From CAIYXB01 sp038146805 (GTDB lineage: Bacteria; Cyanobacteriota; Vampirovibrionia; LMEP-6097): a DNA stretch of 64,000 bases. The stretch spans positions 620,001 through 684,000 of the forward strand of contig JAYQSH010000005.1 in assembly GCA_038146805.1 (NCBI GenBank). The letters run 5' to 3'. The translations under genes were made by a program, and so were the position numbers. The number at the start of each line of letters is the position of its first letter. Positions within the stretch are counted from its first letter, which is position 1. Under the pieces are notes generated by a model, which saw nothing but the letters and a program-made list of their open reading frames with translations, was not told the DNA's origin and did no database searches. Shown here one piece after another: positions 15,229 through 25,037 of this stretch.

Positions 15229-17067
15229 TTACGCACCCATAGCGGCTTTACGTTGTGCTTTTTTGTCTAAAACTTTTTTACGTAATCTAATATTTTCTGG
15301 TGTGATTTCAACTAATTCTTCGTCATTGATATAAACTAAAGCATCTTCAAGGTTTATTTTTCTAGAAGCTTTAACTTGTGCCAAACCATCTGCACCAGCG
15401 GCTCTCATATTAGTTAATTGTTTGGCTTTGGTTAAATTGAGTTCGATATCTTGTGGTCTATTTGCTTCTCCCACAATCATACCTTTATATACTTTTGTAC
15501 CAGCTTCAATAAAAAATATTCCTCTATCTGCAAATTGTTCGAGTGCGTAGGTAGTGCAGTCACCAGCTTCTATGTTGACAAGCACTCCGGGTCTTAGTTT
15601 GCTGATATCTCCAGCATAGTCTTTATAATCCATAAAAGAATGATTCATGATGCCATTACCTTTTGTCATTCTAATAAATTCAGAGCCAAAACCAATCAAA
15701 CCTCGTGTTGGAATTTCATATTTTAAAATTGTTCTTCCAAGGCTTGAATGCATATGTGTCATATTGCCTTTTCTTTTGTTGAGCGCATCAATACAAGCGC
15801 CAGAAAATTCGTCATCTAAATCTATAACAAGTTCCTCAAAAGGTTCACACATAACATTGTTGATTTCTTTTTTGATTACTTGTGGTTTAGAAACTTGAAT
15901 TTCATAACCCTCACGGCGCATATTTTCAAGTAAAATTCCTAAGTGTAATTCTCCTCTACCGCAAACTTTAAAGGCATCTGTACGTTCGGTATTTTCAACT
16001 CTTAAAGCAACATTGGTTGTAAGTTCTTTGTCGAGTCTATCTTTGATTTGTCTTGAAGTTACAAACTTGCCTTCAAGACCAGCAAAAGGACTATCGTTAA
16101 CAGAAAAAACCATTTCTAAAGTTGGCTCATCAACTTTGATTGCTGTTAAAGCTTCATTGATACTAGTGTCTGCAACGGTGTCTCCAATATTGCCTTCTTG
16201 TAGACCAGCTAAAATGACAATCATGCCAGCTGCAGCCGTTTCGAGTTCTATTTTTTCGAGTCCTTTAAAACCATAAATTTTGGCGATTTTCTTTTGAATT
16301 TTTTTACCAGTCTGTGCGCATAATAAATTTACTTGTTGATTAACTTTGACTTCACCGTGTAAAACTCTACCCACAAGCATTCTGCCTAAATATTCAGAAG
16401 CATCTAAACTGATTGCTTGAAACAAAAACTTTTCGTCTTTGTTACCAGTTGGTGCTGGTACACTTTTGATTACTGTATCAAGGATACTGTTAATGTTTCC
16501 TTGTTTAGCTTGGCAGTTTTCTAAGGCTTTGTCTAAATGAATTTCTGCAATACCATGAACTCCAGAAGCATAAATAATTGGAAATTCGATTTGCTCATCA
16601 TCCGCACCTAAGTCTATAAAAAGTTCAAGAACGTCATAAATAACTTGATCGATATTAGTGTTAGGTTTATCGATTTTGTTGATTACCAGAATTGGTTTTA
16701 AACCTTGTTCAAAAGCTTTTTTGAGTACAAATCTAGTTTGTGGCATAGGTCCTTCAAAGGCATCAACCAGCAACAAACAGCCTTGCACCATTCCTAAAAC
16801 CCTTTCAACTTCTCCGCCAAAGTCAGCGTGTCCCGGAGTATCAACGATATTGATGACATGATCTTTATAATTTACAGAAGTGTTTTTTGCCAAGATTGTA
16901 ATACCACGTTCTTTTTCTAAAGGGTTTGAATCCATGACGCAGATTTCTTTTTCTTTGTGCGCTTGAAAACATCCAGTTTGCTCTAATATGGCATCAAGCA
17001 AAGTTGTTTTTCCGTGATCAACGTGAGCGATGATAGCAATATTTCTAATTTTTGAAATTTCGTGCAT
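15229..17067 (-). CDS. typA: translational GTPase TypA/BipA
   Basis: Ribosome-binding GTPase of the EF-G family, involved in 50S assembly and stress responses. Domain order is as expected over 612 residues: the G domain with AHVDHGKTTLLDAIL (P-loop), RGITILAKN (switch I), DTPGHADFGGEVER (G3) and NKIDKP (G4), then domain II, the EF-G C-terminal domain (RGELHLGILLENMRREGYE) and the BipA-specific C-terminus. Start MHEISKIRNIAIIAHVDHGKT is typical. It converges on ispH and is transcribed alone. Confidence 0.96.
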   Translation of the reverse strand: MHEISKIRNIAIIAHVDHGKTTLLDAILEQTGCFQAHKEKEICVMDSNPLEKERGITILAKNTSVNYKDHVINIVDTPGHADFGGEVERVLGMVQGCLLLVDAFEGPMPQTRFVLKKAFEQGLKPILVINKIDKPNTNIDQVIYDVLELFIDLGADDEQIEFPIIYASGVHGIAEIHLDKALENCQAKQGNINSILDTVIKSVPAPTGNKDEKFLFQAISLDASEYLGRMLVGRVLHGEVKVNQQVNLLCAQTGKKIQKKIAKIYGFKGLEKIELETAAAGMIVILAGLQEGNIGDTVADTSINEALTAIKVDEPTLEMVFSVNDSPFAGLEGKFVTSRQIKDRLDKELTTNVALRVENTERTDAFKVCGRGELHLGILLENMRREGYEIQVSKPQVIKKEINNVMCEPFEELVIDLDDEFSGACIDALNKRKGNMTHMHSSLGRTILKYEIPTRGLIGFGSEFIRMTKGNGIMNHSFMDYKDYAGDISKLRPGVLVNIEAGDCTTYALEQFADRGIFFIEAGTKVYKGMIVGEANRPQDIELNLTKAKQLTNMRAAGADGLAQVKASRKINLEDALVYINDEELVEITPENIRLRKKVLDKKAQRKAAMGA

Positions 17068-17152
17068 ATAAGCATAAGCTTATGTCAAAGTTTGCTTTTT
17101 GACGAATTTGCTTATACATATTTAATAATTCCCTATCAACAGTTAGTTACTG

Positions 17153-17940
17153 TTAACTTACAAGCAATTCTGTTTTGTAGGCTTTTAGTTTTTTGTCGAT
17201 AGCTTTTGAATTTTTACCCAGAAACAAACTTAATTGGTGCCAAAAATTAGCTGAATGGTTTTTTTCAAGAGTATGGGTGAGTTCATGTAAGATGACATAG
17301 TCAATAAGTTCATTGGGTAAGCGCATCAGTTGAATACAGAGGTTGATTTTATTGTCATAAGTACAACTTCCCCAGCGGCTTTTGGTATTGCGTAAAGTGA
17401 GACTTTTATATTTTAGTTGGTGTTTTTGAGCAAGTTCAGCTACTCGTTGCGGTAAAAAGTTCTTGGCTTCTTTTTTTAGGGCTTTGTTAATTGCATTTTT
17501 TATTTCTGTAATTATTTCTGGGTCTTTTGAGCTTAAAGTGTTTGGGTAGTAGATTTTGATTTTGTTTGCACTAATTCTTGAGCTGATTTTAGAAAGCTCG
17601 CAGGGTATGAGCATTAGTTCATGGTGTTTGCTTTGGAAATTTACTAAAATTGGTTCGCTGATATTTTCAAGTTTGTTTGTTTCTGGGATTTCAATATAGC
17701 TATTAGGATTTAAAAATTTTATTTGCGCATGGTCAATTTTGATTTTGTTTATTTGCTCTTGTATCCAAGCTCGTTTTTCTTGTACAAAATTTAGTGCATC
17801 TGTAAAACTTACATAATAAGGAAGCGATAAAGACACTTGTCCTTGATGACTAATTTTGATTTTGATATATTTTGCTTTTTTGTATTTTGTTAAAGTGATT
17901 TCTTGGAAATCTGCATCAACAATAGTTTTTTTAGCGGCAT
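17153..17940 (-). CDS. YgjP-like (DUF45) zinc metallopeptidase, apparent frameshift near 17926-17933
   Basis: The main frame (17153-17836) gives a 227-residue protein with VILHELTHTLEKNHSANFW, an HExxH zinc site with a distal His, and NTKSRWGSC, both diagnostic of the YgjP/WLM family. As it stands it would begin at a GTG, but the conserved N-terminal strand (KYIKIKISHQGQVSLSLP) lies upstream with no start codon in frame. An ATG at 17938-17940 starts MPLKK and runs into an A7 run (minus strand); adding one A joins it to TIVDADFQEITLTKYKKAKY. The family is found beside restriction systems or alone; its substrates are unknown. Confidence 0.75.
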
Positions 17941-17964
17941 CTAGCTTTAATTGTAACTAAAAAG

Positions 17965-19062
17965 CTAGTTATTAAACTTGAATTCAATAACATCACCATC
18001 TTGCACTATATATTCTTTGCCTTCTTGACGAGCTTTGCCAGTTTCTCGAGCTTTGGCGCGTGAGCCACAAACAACAAAGTCATCATAGCTAATGGTTTCA
18101 GCTTTTATAAAACCTTTTTCAAAATCTGTATGAATAACACCAGCCGCTCTTGGTGCCTTGTCACCAATTCTGATAGTCCAAGCACGTACTTCTTTTTCGC
18201 CAGCCGTAAAGTAGGTTCTAAGTCCTAATAAATCATAAGCGGCTTGAATTAATTTTTTAAGTCCAGTGTCTTTTACTCCGAGTTCTTCCAAAAATTCAAT
18301 TTTTTCTGCATCTGTCATGCCAGTAAGTTCAGCTTCAGCCTTGGCACTAATAACTACAATACCGGCATGGTCTTGCGCGGCATAATTTTCTACTTGTTGC
18401 ACAAAATCGTTAGTGCCACTTGCCATATCACTTTCAGCGATATTTGCGGCATAGATAACTTTTTTGAGAGTGATTAAACCATAAGATTTAATTGCAAATT
18501 TTTCTTCATCACTAAGCTCGGCTGTTCTTGCGGCTTTACCTTCTTCTAAAACTTTTTCAACTTTTGCTAGTACCTCGTCAATAAGCTTTGCTTCTTTATC
18601 ACCACTGCGCGCTTTTTTTGCATTTCTTTGTCTGCTGTTAGAGACTTGTTCTAAGTCACTTAATACAAGTTCGGTGTTGATAGTTTCGATATCATTAATG
18701 GGATCAATTTTGCCATCAACATGAATAACATTGTCATCTTGAAAACAACGCACTACATGAATAATCAAATCGCACTCACGAATATTAGCCAAAAATTTAT
18801 TGCCTAAACCCTCTCCTTGAGCGGCTCCTTTAACAAGTCCGGCAATATCCATAAATTCAATAGCCGCAGAAATTACAGTATCTGTAGAAACAAAATCTTT
18901 TAAAATATTTAGTCTTGCATCTGGCACATTGACCATTGCTGTATTTGGTTCGATAGTACAAAAAGGATAATTCGCGGCTTCAGCAATATGATTATTACTA
19001 AGTGCATTAAATAATGTTGATTTGCCAACATTTGGGAGTCCAACTATTCCAGCTTTGAGCAT
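17965..19062 (-). CDS. ychF: redox-regulated ATPase/GTPase YchF (OLA1 family)
   Basis: Universal P-loop NTPase that binds ribosomes. The 365-residue protein starts MLKAGIVGLPNVGKSTLFNA, with the TAAAAT box 10 nt before its ATG. DIAGLVKGAAQGEGLGNKFL is the G3/switch region. The C-terminal TGS domain (LRTYFTAGEKEVRAWTI, then FIKAETISYDDFVVCGSRA) is complete. It lies 24 nt upstream of the ygjP-like start on the same strand, so they may be co-transcribed. Confidence 0.96.
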   Translation of the reverse strand: MLKAGIVGLPNVGKSTLFNALSNNHIAEAANYPFCTIEPNTAMVNVPDARLNILKDFVSTDTVISAAIEFMDIAGLVKGAAQGEGLGNKFLANIRECDLIIHVVRCFQDDNVIHVDGKIDPINDIETINTELVLSDLEQVSNSRQRNAKKARSGDKEAKLIDEVLAKVEKVLEEGKAARTAELSDEEKFAIKSYGLITLKKVIYAANIAESDMASGTNDFVQQVENYAAQDHAGIVVISAKAEAELTGMTDAEKIEFLEELGVKDTGLKKLIQAAYDLLGLRTYFTAGEKEVRAWTIRIGDKAPRAAGVIHTDFEKGFIKAETISYDDFVVCGSRAKARETGKARQEGKEYIVQDGDVIEFKFNN

Positions 19063-19072
19063 ACAAAGGAAG

Positions 19073-19078
19073 ATTTTA
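19073..19078 (-). promoter_or_regulatory. -10 box TAAAAT (TTTGCTAAAAT) of ychF
   Basis: On the minus strand TTTGCTAAAAT is followed by 10 nt and the ychF ATG. The extended TTTGC context recurs at other genes here. Confidence 0.55.
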
Positions 19079-19102
19079 GCAAAGATTCAAGACTTAAGCC
19101 AT

Positions 19103-19813
19103 CTATATCAACTCAGCTGTAGCTCTATCTGTGATTTTTACTTTTTTACTTGAGTGCTGTAAGTTGTCACAATGCACGGTAATAATATCACCGATATCGC
19201 CGCTGTTCATTGCCTTACAAATAAATTCAAGTTCAATCACTTTATTCTTACTTACTACCTTAATAGTTTCTCCAGATTGTATAAGTTTTTGATGGCGCAC
19301 TTGATTTACCTTGATACCAACACCAGCGCCGATATCATAATTCGCAACTTTTTGTGCAAGCACACCATCATAATATAAATTGACATCACGAGGATCTATG
19401 TTGATTACTTTTTCGTAGATATTTTCGCGCTTGATTTCTTCACCTTTACTTAAGGGAGTTTTTAAGCATAAAACTTTTTTTGCGGTTTTCATATTGATAA
19501 AAATTGGTAATGATTCAAGAGCTTTGTTGTTTTCGTCATAGGCTGTTGCCACTACTGTTTTTCTAGAGTTGACGACATTCATATTAAACTGTGAAAATTT
19601 AATTTCTAAATTTGCTCTTTTGCCCAAAAAATTTGTTAACTCTCTAGCGGGTTTATCAATTTGGTAACTATAGTTTGTGTTTTTAACTTTTGCATCAAGA
19701 AATTTGACGAGCTTTGGTTTTACTGCCAGCCAAAAAGGATTTGCCGCCTCAAAAGCTTGCACTTGTTGTGCAAAGAAAACCAAAATTAAAAGCAAAAAAT
19801 TTTTTTTTGACAC
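19103..19813 (-). CDS. flgA: flagellar basal body P-ring formation protein FlgA
   Basis: FlgA is the periplasmic chaperone that helps FlgI form the P ring, so the organism should have a P ring and an outer membrane. The 236-residue protein begins with a Sec signal peptide (MSKKNFLLLILVFFAQQVQA). The C-terminal two thirds have SAF-domain character (LKTPLSKGEEIKRENI, then IGAGVGIKVNQVRHQKLIQSGE is the conserved FlgA segment). It is 72 nt downstream of flgG on the same strand. In many genomes flgA follows flgG and precedes flgH and flgI, which are not seen here. Confidence 0.85.
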   Translation of the reverse strand: MSKKNFLLLILVFFAQQVQAFEAANPFWLAVKPKLVKFLDAKVKNTNYSYQIDKPARELTNFLGKRANLEIKFSQFNMNVVNSRKTVVATAYDENNKALESLPIFINMKTAKKVLCLKTPLSKGEEIKRENIYEKVINIDPRDVNLYYDGVLAQKVANYDIGAGVGIKVNQVRHQKLIQSGETIKVVSKNKVIELEFICKAMNSGDIGDIITVHCDNLQHSSKKVKITDRATAELI

Positions 19814-19885
19814 AGTTTTATTATTCCCTGTATTTTTTATTGGCGAATTGCCTCTTGATTGAAAAAGAAGTTTTTAAGCCTTAGC

Positions 19886-20683
19886 TTAAGAAACTATATT
19901 ATTTGCTTGTCTCAACATTTCAGAAGCCGCTTTAATTACATTACTGCTTGATTCATATGCACGCTGTGCTGTAATCATATTCACGATCTCTTCAACAACT
20001 TTTACGTTTGAACCTTCTAAAAATCCTTGCCTAATAGCACCAAGGTTATCTTGCATTGGCTCACCATCAATCGGTCTACCACTTGCATCAGTCGCAAGAT
20101 ACAAGTTATCACTAAGTTCCATTAAGCCAGCCGGATTTGCAAAGCGAACTAAACGAAATTCACCAACTCTATCCGTTTGTACACCACTGCCACTATTTCT
20201 ACTTACATTAATTGCACCATCATCTGATATTGTGATTTTGTCTGCATCTGCTCCAAGATTTACGTATGGATAAACTAAGTAACCTCTATTGGTAACAATA
20301 TCTCCTGTTCTACCATCAAGTTGAAAATTACCATCTCTTGTGTAAGCGAATTGTCCATTTGGTAATTGAATTTGAAAAAATCCTTCGCCTTCAATGGCAA
20401 CATCAAGTGGGTTTCCGGTGTTGGTTAAAGAACCCATTGTAAAAGCTTTGTTGGTTGCATCCAGTTGTACACCAAGTCCAACTTGAACTCCGCTTGGAGA
20501 AATTTGACCAGAAGCTAAAAGACCGCCGGGCTTAGTAATCACCTGCGTAAATAAAGTTGAAAAATGTGCTTGAGATTTTTTGTAACCAGTTGTATTAATG
20601 TTTGCTAAGTTGTTTGAAATCACATCCATATTAGTTTGTTGTGCTTTCATACCAGTTGCTGCTGTAAATAAAGATCTATCCAT
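19886..20683 (-). CDS. flgG: flagellar distal rod protein FlgG
   Basis: Distal rod subunit of the flagellar basal body, exported by the flagellar type III apparatus. The 265-residue protein has the N-terminal rod motif (TNMDVISNNLANINTTGYKK), the FlgG-specific GVGVQLDATNKAF-like segment, EGEGFFQIQLPNGQFAYTRDG, and the C-terminal coiled-coil motif (EEIVNMITAQRAYESSSNVI). Length and spacing fit FlgG rather than FlgF. flgA follows in an apparent two-gene operon. Confidence 0.95.
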   Translation of the reverse strand: MDRSLFTAATGMKAQQTNMDVISNNLANINTTGYKKSQAHFSTLFTQVITKPGGLLASGQISPSGVQVGLGVQLDATNKAFTMGSLTNTGNPLDVAIEGEGFFQIQLPNGQFAYTRDGNFQLDGRTGDIVTNRGYLVYPYVNLGADADKITISDDGAINVSRNSGSGVQTDRVGEFRLVRFANPAGLMELSDNLYLATDASGRPIDGEPMQDNLGAIRQGFLEGSNVKVVEEIVNMITAQRAYESSSNVIKAASEMLRQANNIVS

Positions 20684-21173
20684 ATAGTTTATATGTGTGT
20701 TTTGAGTTTTGCTTTAACTAAGACAAAAAAACTAGCTATAAATTTCTCAATACTTTAAATGCTTTAATTTAAAATAATTTCAAGCTTGTTTTCTCTTTTG
20801 CTTGTCTAGACTAGCAAAAAATTGATTTACTTTGTTAATACCAACTAAGATAAGACTAGGTTTTTTGTACTAAATCATTTGTTGCATACAAAAATCAAGT
20901 TTTTAAAATTAAATTTTGCACAATAAAAAATTTTCTAATTAAAGTCTAAAAGATGGTTTGCCGTGTTGCACTTGTGTGTAAATAAGTCAGTGACAGCATT
21001 TGTGTGTTTTTTATTTTTTGTCATTGTAAATTCAATGGCCCGGGCCTATGAAGTCTTAAAAAAAATTAAGAGATTTTCTATGAGTGAATCCACTATATTT
21101 ATTGAGTCAGGATTGATAGTGATTTGCTAAACAATTATCAAAACAGAATATAAAAAAGGAAGACCTAAACAAG
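20684..21173. other. 490-nt divergent intergenic region between flgG and sigA
   Basis: No reading frame of substance is present. It must contain the flgG promoter (left) and the sigA promoter (right). A perfect 10-bp palindrome GGCCCGGGCC at 21037-21046 stands out in very AT-rich surroundings. AAAAAAGGAAGA just before the sigA ATG is its ribosome binding site. Nothing else can be named. Confidence 0.45.
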
Positions 21174-22136
21174 ATGTCTGATTCTAGTGATTTGTATAAC
21201 CCATATTTAGTCGATGAAGTAATTGCAAGACAAAAGTCTAGCGATACTACAAGTACTGATGATGTACTTGGAAAAACATCTGAGAGATCTCATGGTGCTG
21301 AAGATTCAATTAAATTATATTTAAAAGAAATTGGTCGTATTTCTCTTTTAACTGCTGAGCAAGAAATTGAACTTGCAAGAGAAATCGAAAAAGGTGGTTT
21401 AGGTGGTGAAGAAGCCAAAAGAAAATTAGTGCAAGCTAACTTGAGATTGGTTGTCAGTATTGCCAAAAAATATTTAAATAGAGGTTTGTCGTTTTTAGAT
21501 TTAATCCAAGAAGGCAATTTGGGTTTGATTCGTGCGGCAGAAAAATTTGACTATGAAAAAGGTTATAAGTTCTCTACTTATGCTACTTGGTGGATACGTC
21601 AAGGTATCACAAGATCTTTAGCTGATAAGTCAAGAACAATTAGAGTTCCTGTACATATGGTTGAAACTATCAATAGATACAAAAGAGTGACTCGTCAACT
21701 TTCAGTTGAGCTTGGTCGTAAACCAACAGACAACGAACTTGCTTGGGCACTGGGCGTGACTCCAAAAAAACTTAAAGAGATAATGAATGCTAATAAAACA
21801 CCTGTTTCATTAGAAACACCACTTGGTAAAGAAGAAGATAGTACTTTGTCAGATTTTATTGCAGATGAAAATCATTGTCGTCCAGATGTTACTAGTTCAG
21901 AAAGAATGTTAAAAGCACATATCAAAGAATTGTTAATTGATCTTTTGCCAAGAGAAGCTGAAGTTTTGAAATTGCGTTATGGTCTTGAAGACGGGCAAGC
22001 GAGAACCTTAGAACAAGTTGGTAGAATTTTCAATATCACTCGTGAACGCGTCAGACAAATTGAATTTAAGGCAATGAAAAAACTTAGAGAACCTGCAAAG
22101 TTTGAAAAACTTGAAGGTTATTTAAGCACTGTTTAA
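21174..22136 (+). CDS. sigA: RNA polymerase primary sigma factor (RpoD/SigA family)
   Basis: The 320-residue protein has sigma70 regions 1.2 to 4: DSIKLYLKEIGRISLLTAEQE, the region 2 core NLRLVVSIAKKYLNRGLSFL and GYKFSTYATWWIRQGI, region 3, and region 4 with EQVGRIFNITRERVRQIE. There is no region 1.1. Such short primary-type sigmas are usual in Cyanobacteria and relatives. Region 2.4 residues of the Q-G-I-T-R type predict recognition of TATAAT-like -10 boxes, in keeping with the promoters in this window. It is followed 29 nt later by pyrH, which has its own -10 box. Whether it is the essential sigma or a group 2 paralogue cannot be decided here. Confidence 0.93.
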   Translation: MSDSSDLYNPYLVDEVIARQKSSDTTSTDDVLGKTSERSHGAEDSIKLYLKEIGRISLLTAEQEIELAREIEKGGLGGEEAKRKLVQANLRLVVSIAKKYLNRGLSFLDLIQEGNLGLIRAAEKFDYEKGYKFSTYATWWIRQGITRSLADKSRTIRVPVHMVETINRYKRVTRQLSVELGRKPTDNELAWALGVTPKKLKEIMNANKTPVSLETPLGKEEDSTLSDFIADENHCRPDVTSSERMLKAHIKELLIDLLPREAEVLKLRYGLEDGQARTLEQVGRIFNITRERVRQIEFKAMKKLREPAKFEKLEGYLSTV

Positions 22137-22148
22137 AAATTTGAATGC

Positions 22149-22154
22149 TATAAT
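22149..22154 (+). promoter_or_regulatory. -10 box TATAAT of pyrH
   Basis: GCTATAAT lies just after the sigA stop and 11 nt before the pyrH ATG. The predicted leader is about 4 nt. Confidence 0.6.
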
Positions 22155-22165
22155 TTAGCTGTTTT

Positions 22166-22900
22166 ATGGATATTAAATATAAGCGTATATTATTAAAGCT
22201 CAGCGGGGAAGCTTTAGTTGGTGATGGTAATCTTGGAATTTCTCCAGAAATTGTCGATAGGATTGCCCAAGAAATTTCACTTGCAGTTAAGCTTGGAGTG
22301 CAAGTTTGTGTTGTTGTTGGCGGTGGTAATATTTTTCGTGGTTTGCAAAAATCAACCGAGCTTGGTATGGATAGAGCCCAAGCTGATTATGTAGGAATGC
22401 TAGCAACCATAATGAATGCATTAGTTTTGCAAGGCGTTTTAGAAAAACAAGGAGTAACGACCAGAGTACAAACTGCCCTTAATATGAATGCTATCGCTGA
22501 ACCATATATTAGACGTCGCGCGCAAAGACATTTGGCTAAAGGTAGAGTAGTTATTTTTGGCGGTGGAACTGGAAACCCATTTTTTACTACTGATACAGCG
22601 GCGGCACTTAGAGCTTCTGAAATGGATTGTGACTTAATGTTGATGGCAAAAAATGGTGTTGATGGAGTTTATAGTGCAGATCCTAAAAAAGACAAAACAG
22701 CAACTAAATTTGCTCAAATGAATTATGAAGAAGTCATTCAAAAGAATTTAAAAATCATTGATACTGCAGCAATTGCTTTATGTAGAGATAAAGATTTGCC
22801 AATTGCAGTTTTTGATTTTGCTAGACCCGGTGCGGTTCGTGATATCGTCACTGGGCTTGATGTTGGTACTATCATTTCTAATCAAAAAGTAGTTGTTTAA
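22166..22900 (+). CDS. pyrH: uridylate kinase
   Basis: Phosphorylates UMP to UDP. The 244-residue hexameric-type bacterial UMP kinase has YKRILLKLSGEALVGDG, VVVGGGNIFRGLQ, IFGGGTGNPFFTTDTAAALR and NGVDGVYSADPKKD, all family signatures of the amino acid kinase fold. ATG with an apparently leaderless transcript. In many bacteria pyrH sits beside frr; here hemC follows. Confidence 0.96.
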   Translation: MDIKYKRILLKLSGEALVGDGNLGISPEIVDRIAQEISLAVKLGVQVCVVVGGGNIFRGLQKSTELGMDRAQADYVGMLATIMNALVLQGVLEKQGVTTRVQTALNMNAIAEPYIRRRAQRHLAKGRVVIFGGGTGNPFFTTDTAAALRASEMDCDLMLMAKNGVDGVYSADPKKDKTATKFAQMNYEEVIQKNLKIIDTAAIALCRDKDLPIAVFDFARPGAVRDIVTGLDVGTIISNQKVVV

Positions 22901-22911
22901 AGAGTAATATC

Positions 22912-23850
22912 GTGACTATTACAAAACTAAAAATAGGTTCTCGAGATAGTAAATTAGCTTTGATTCAAAGTGAGTTTGTCAAAGCAGAAATTTTAAAACA
23001 AAATCCAGATTTAGAAGTTGAAATTATAAAAATTAAAACTAAGGGCGATAAGATTTTAGATACTGCTTTGTCTAAAATTGGTGATAAGGCCTTGTTTACT
23101 AAAGAATTAGAGAACGCATTGTTAGATGAAAGTATAGATTTGGCTGTGCATTCTATGAAAGACTTGCCTACTAGTTTGCCACAAGGCTTAGAGATTTGTG
23201 CAACTAGTGTTCGTGAAGATGTGCGAGATGTTTTGTGTTTTTCTGAGCGCGCCAAAGTAGAAGCGCTTAATTCTTTAGAACAAGCACAAGTCATTGCAAC
23301 ATCAAGTTTACGTCGCAAGGCTCAGTTGCAGGCGTATTTCCCAAATAAAAAATTTGTTGATATCCGAGGTAATTTACAAACCAGATTTAAAAAACTTAAT
23401 GACCCAGAAAATCAAATTGATGCCATTGTTTTGGCAGCCGCTGGAATCAAAAGACTTGGTCAAGAAGAGCTAATTGATAGATATTTAGATCCTTATGAGA
23501 TTTTGCCAGCAGTAGGACAAGGTGCACTTGCTGTTGAAATTAAAGCAAATAGAGATGATTTGAAAACTTTGCTACGCCAAGCTGTAAATCATGAACTAAC
23601 AGAAAAAATGATTTTTATAGAACGACAGTTTTTACAAGAACTCGAAGGAGGTTGCCAAGTTCCTATTGGTGTTTATAGTGAATATCAAGATGGAGAATTT
23701 ATTATTACTGGGCTTGTTTCAAGTTTAGATGGTACAGAGCAAATAACCAGATCCATGAAATCAAAGCAATTTCAAGAATTAGGTAGAAAACTTGCCTTAA
23801 CTTTGATTGAAGCTGGTGCAAGTGATATTTTGCTTGCTATTAAGCAGTAG
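22912..23850 (+). CDS. hemC: hydroxymethylbilane synthase (porphobilinogen deaminase)
   Basis: Polymerises four porphobilinogens into hydroxymethylbilane in haem synthesis. The 312-residue protein has LKIGSRDSKLALIQ, the HSMKDLPT motif, SLRRKAQL, DIRGNLQTR, and ERQFLQELEGGCQVPIGVY, in which GGC provides the Cys that holds the dipyrromethane cofactor. Translation starts at GTG. It begins 11 nt after pyrH and its stop overlaps the convergent aminotransferase stop by 11 nt. With hemH at 26054 it shows a haem pathway. Confidence 0.96.
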   Translation: MTITKLKIGSRDSKLALIQSEFVKAEILKQNPDLEVEIIKIKTKGDKILDTALSKIGDKALFTKELENALLDESIDLAVHSMKDLPTSLPQGLEICATSVREDVRDVLCFSERAKVEALNSLEQAQVIATSSLRRKAQLQAYFPNKKFVDIRGNLQTRFKKLNDPENQIDAIVLAAAGIKRLGQEELIDRYLDPYEILPAVGQGALAVEIKANRDDLKTLLRQAVNHELTEKMIFIERQFLQELEGGCQVPIGVYSEYQDGEFIITGLVSSLDGTEQITRSMKSKQFQELGRKLALTLIEAGASDILLAIKQ

Positions 23851-24964
23851 TTTTTATTTGTATATTTTGTTGGTAACCCAATTTTTCTAAAACAGCTTTT
23901 AGGGCACTAAGTCCAGTTAAAATATCGCGCTCACAAACAAAACCTAAATGCCCCATTCTAAAAAGTTTGTCTTTTAAATGTCTTTGACCATTAGCAACAG
24001 TAATATTCCAATCTTCTTTAAAGCTTTTTCTTATATCAGGAACATTAATGCCCTCTGGAGGCCAGATTGCCGTGATAGCGCAAGATGCAGTTTCATCGGC
24101 AGTTAAAAGTTCTAAACCTAAATCTCTAATACCTTGTCTAAGTCTGTCTCTTAATTTTTTGTGTCGAGCAATGATATTTTCTAAGCCTTCACTATACATT
24201 ATCTCTAAGGCTTTTTCCAAAGCTACAATCAAAGAAACATTTGGAGTCCATGGTGTTGTTTTGTCATTGAGGGCTTTTTTGGCTTGTTGCCAACAAAAAT
24301 AATAACAAGGAGTAGTGCAGTTTTCTTTTGCCGCATAAGCTTTTTGCGATACATAAATAAAACTCAATCCCGGTGGTAACATAAAGCCTTTTTGTGAGCC
24401 TGATACGCAGACATCGATGTCAAGTTGATCGATAGCCACGTTCATACATGCTAAAGATGTTATGGCATCTAACAAAACTAAAGTGTCTGGATTGTTCTTT
24501 TTGATAATTGGAATCAAAGTCTCAATATCATTTGCAGTTCCAGTAGAGGTTTCTGAATGCGTGATGGTGACTGCTTTAAAAGGACCTTGTTCTAAGGCTT
24601 GTCTTAGCTCTTCGGCACTTACAGCTTCTCCGGGTTCTTTTTCTATGCGTGTTACTTGCGCACCATAAAGCTCGGCAACATCAGCAAATCTCTTGCCAAA
24701 TACACCAATTACCAAAGACAAAACTTTGTCACCGCGGTTAATAGTATTTGCAATTGCTCCTTCCATTGCCCCTGTGCCAGAAGCGGTATAAATAAATACA
24801 TCGTTTTTGGTTTGTCCAAGCCATTGTAATTTTTCGGTGGCATTCATAAAAATCTTTGAAAACTCTCCCGAGCGATGACCAATTGGATGTTTGGCATGTG
24901 CTTGTAATATAGATTCAGGTACAGGAGTTGGTCCAGGGATCATTAAAAATTCTTTTTCTTTCAT
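23840..24964 (-). CDS. class V aminotransferase (serine/alanine-glyoxylate type, 'soluble hydrogenase 42 kDa' family)
   Basis: PLP-dependent aminotransferase. MIPGPTPVPESI, GHRSGEF, TASGTGAMEGAIAN, THSETSTGTANDI, LLDAITSL and the PLP lysine in CVSGSQKGFMLPPG are all visible. The family was misnamed after a cyanobacterial hydrogenase subunit; it more likely works on serine, alanine or glyoxylate. The frame also has an ATG 21 nt upstream (24985), but a TAAAAT box lies between the two, so I start at 24964 (MKEKEFLMIPGPT, about 374 residues). Confidence 0.88.
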   Translation of the reverse strand: MKEKEFLMIPGPTPVPESILQAHAKHPIGHRSGEFSKIFMNATEKLQWLGQTKNDVFIYTASGTGAMEGAIANTINRGDKVLSLVIGVFGKRFADVAELYGAQVTRIEKEPGEAVSAEELRQALEQGPFKAVTITHSETSTGTANDIETLIPIIKKNNPDTLVLLDAITSLACMNVAIDQLDIDVCVSGSQKGFMLPPGLSFIYVSQKAYAAKENCTTPCYYFCWQQAKKALNDKTTPWTPNVSLIVALEKALEIMYSEGLENIIARHKKLRDRLRQGIRDLGLELLTADETASCAITAIWPPEGINVPDIRKSFKEDWNITVANGQRHLKDKLFRMGHLGFVCERDILTGLSALKAVLEKLGYQQNIQIKTTA

Positions 24965-24971
24965 AAAATTA

Positions 24972-24977
24972 ATTTTA
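24972..24977 (-). promoter_or_regulatory. -10 box TAAAAT of the aminotransferase gene
   Basis: On the minus strand GCTAAAAT is followed by exactly 7 nt and the ATG at 24962-24964. The box overlaps the codons of a longer possible start and argues against it. Confidence 0.6.
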
Positions 24978-25037
24978 GCATTCAAAGCTTTTTGAGCTGT
25001 TAAGCTGACATGAAAAACTTCATTTTTGGGTGGATAC

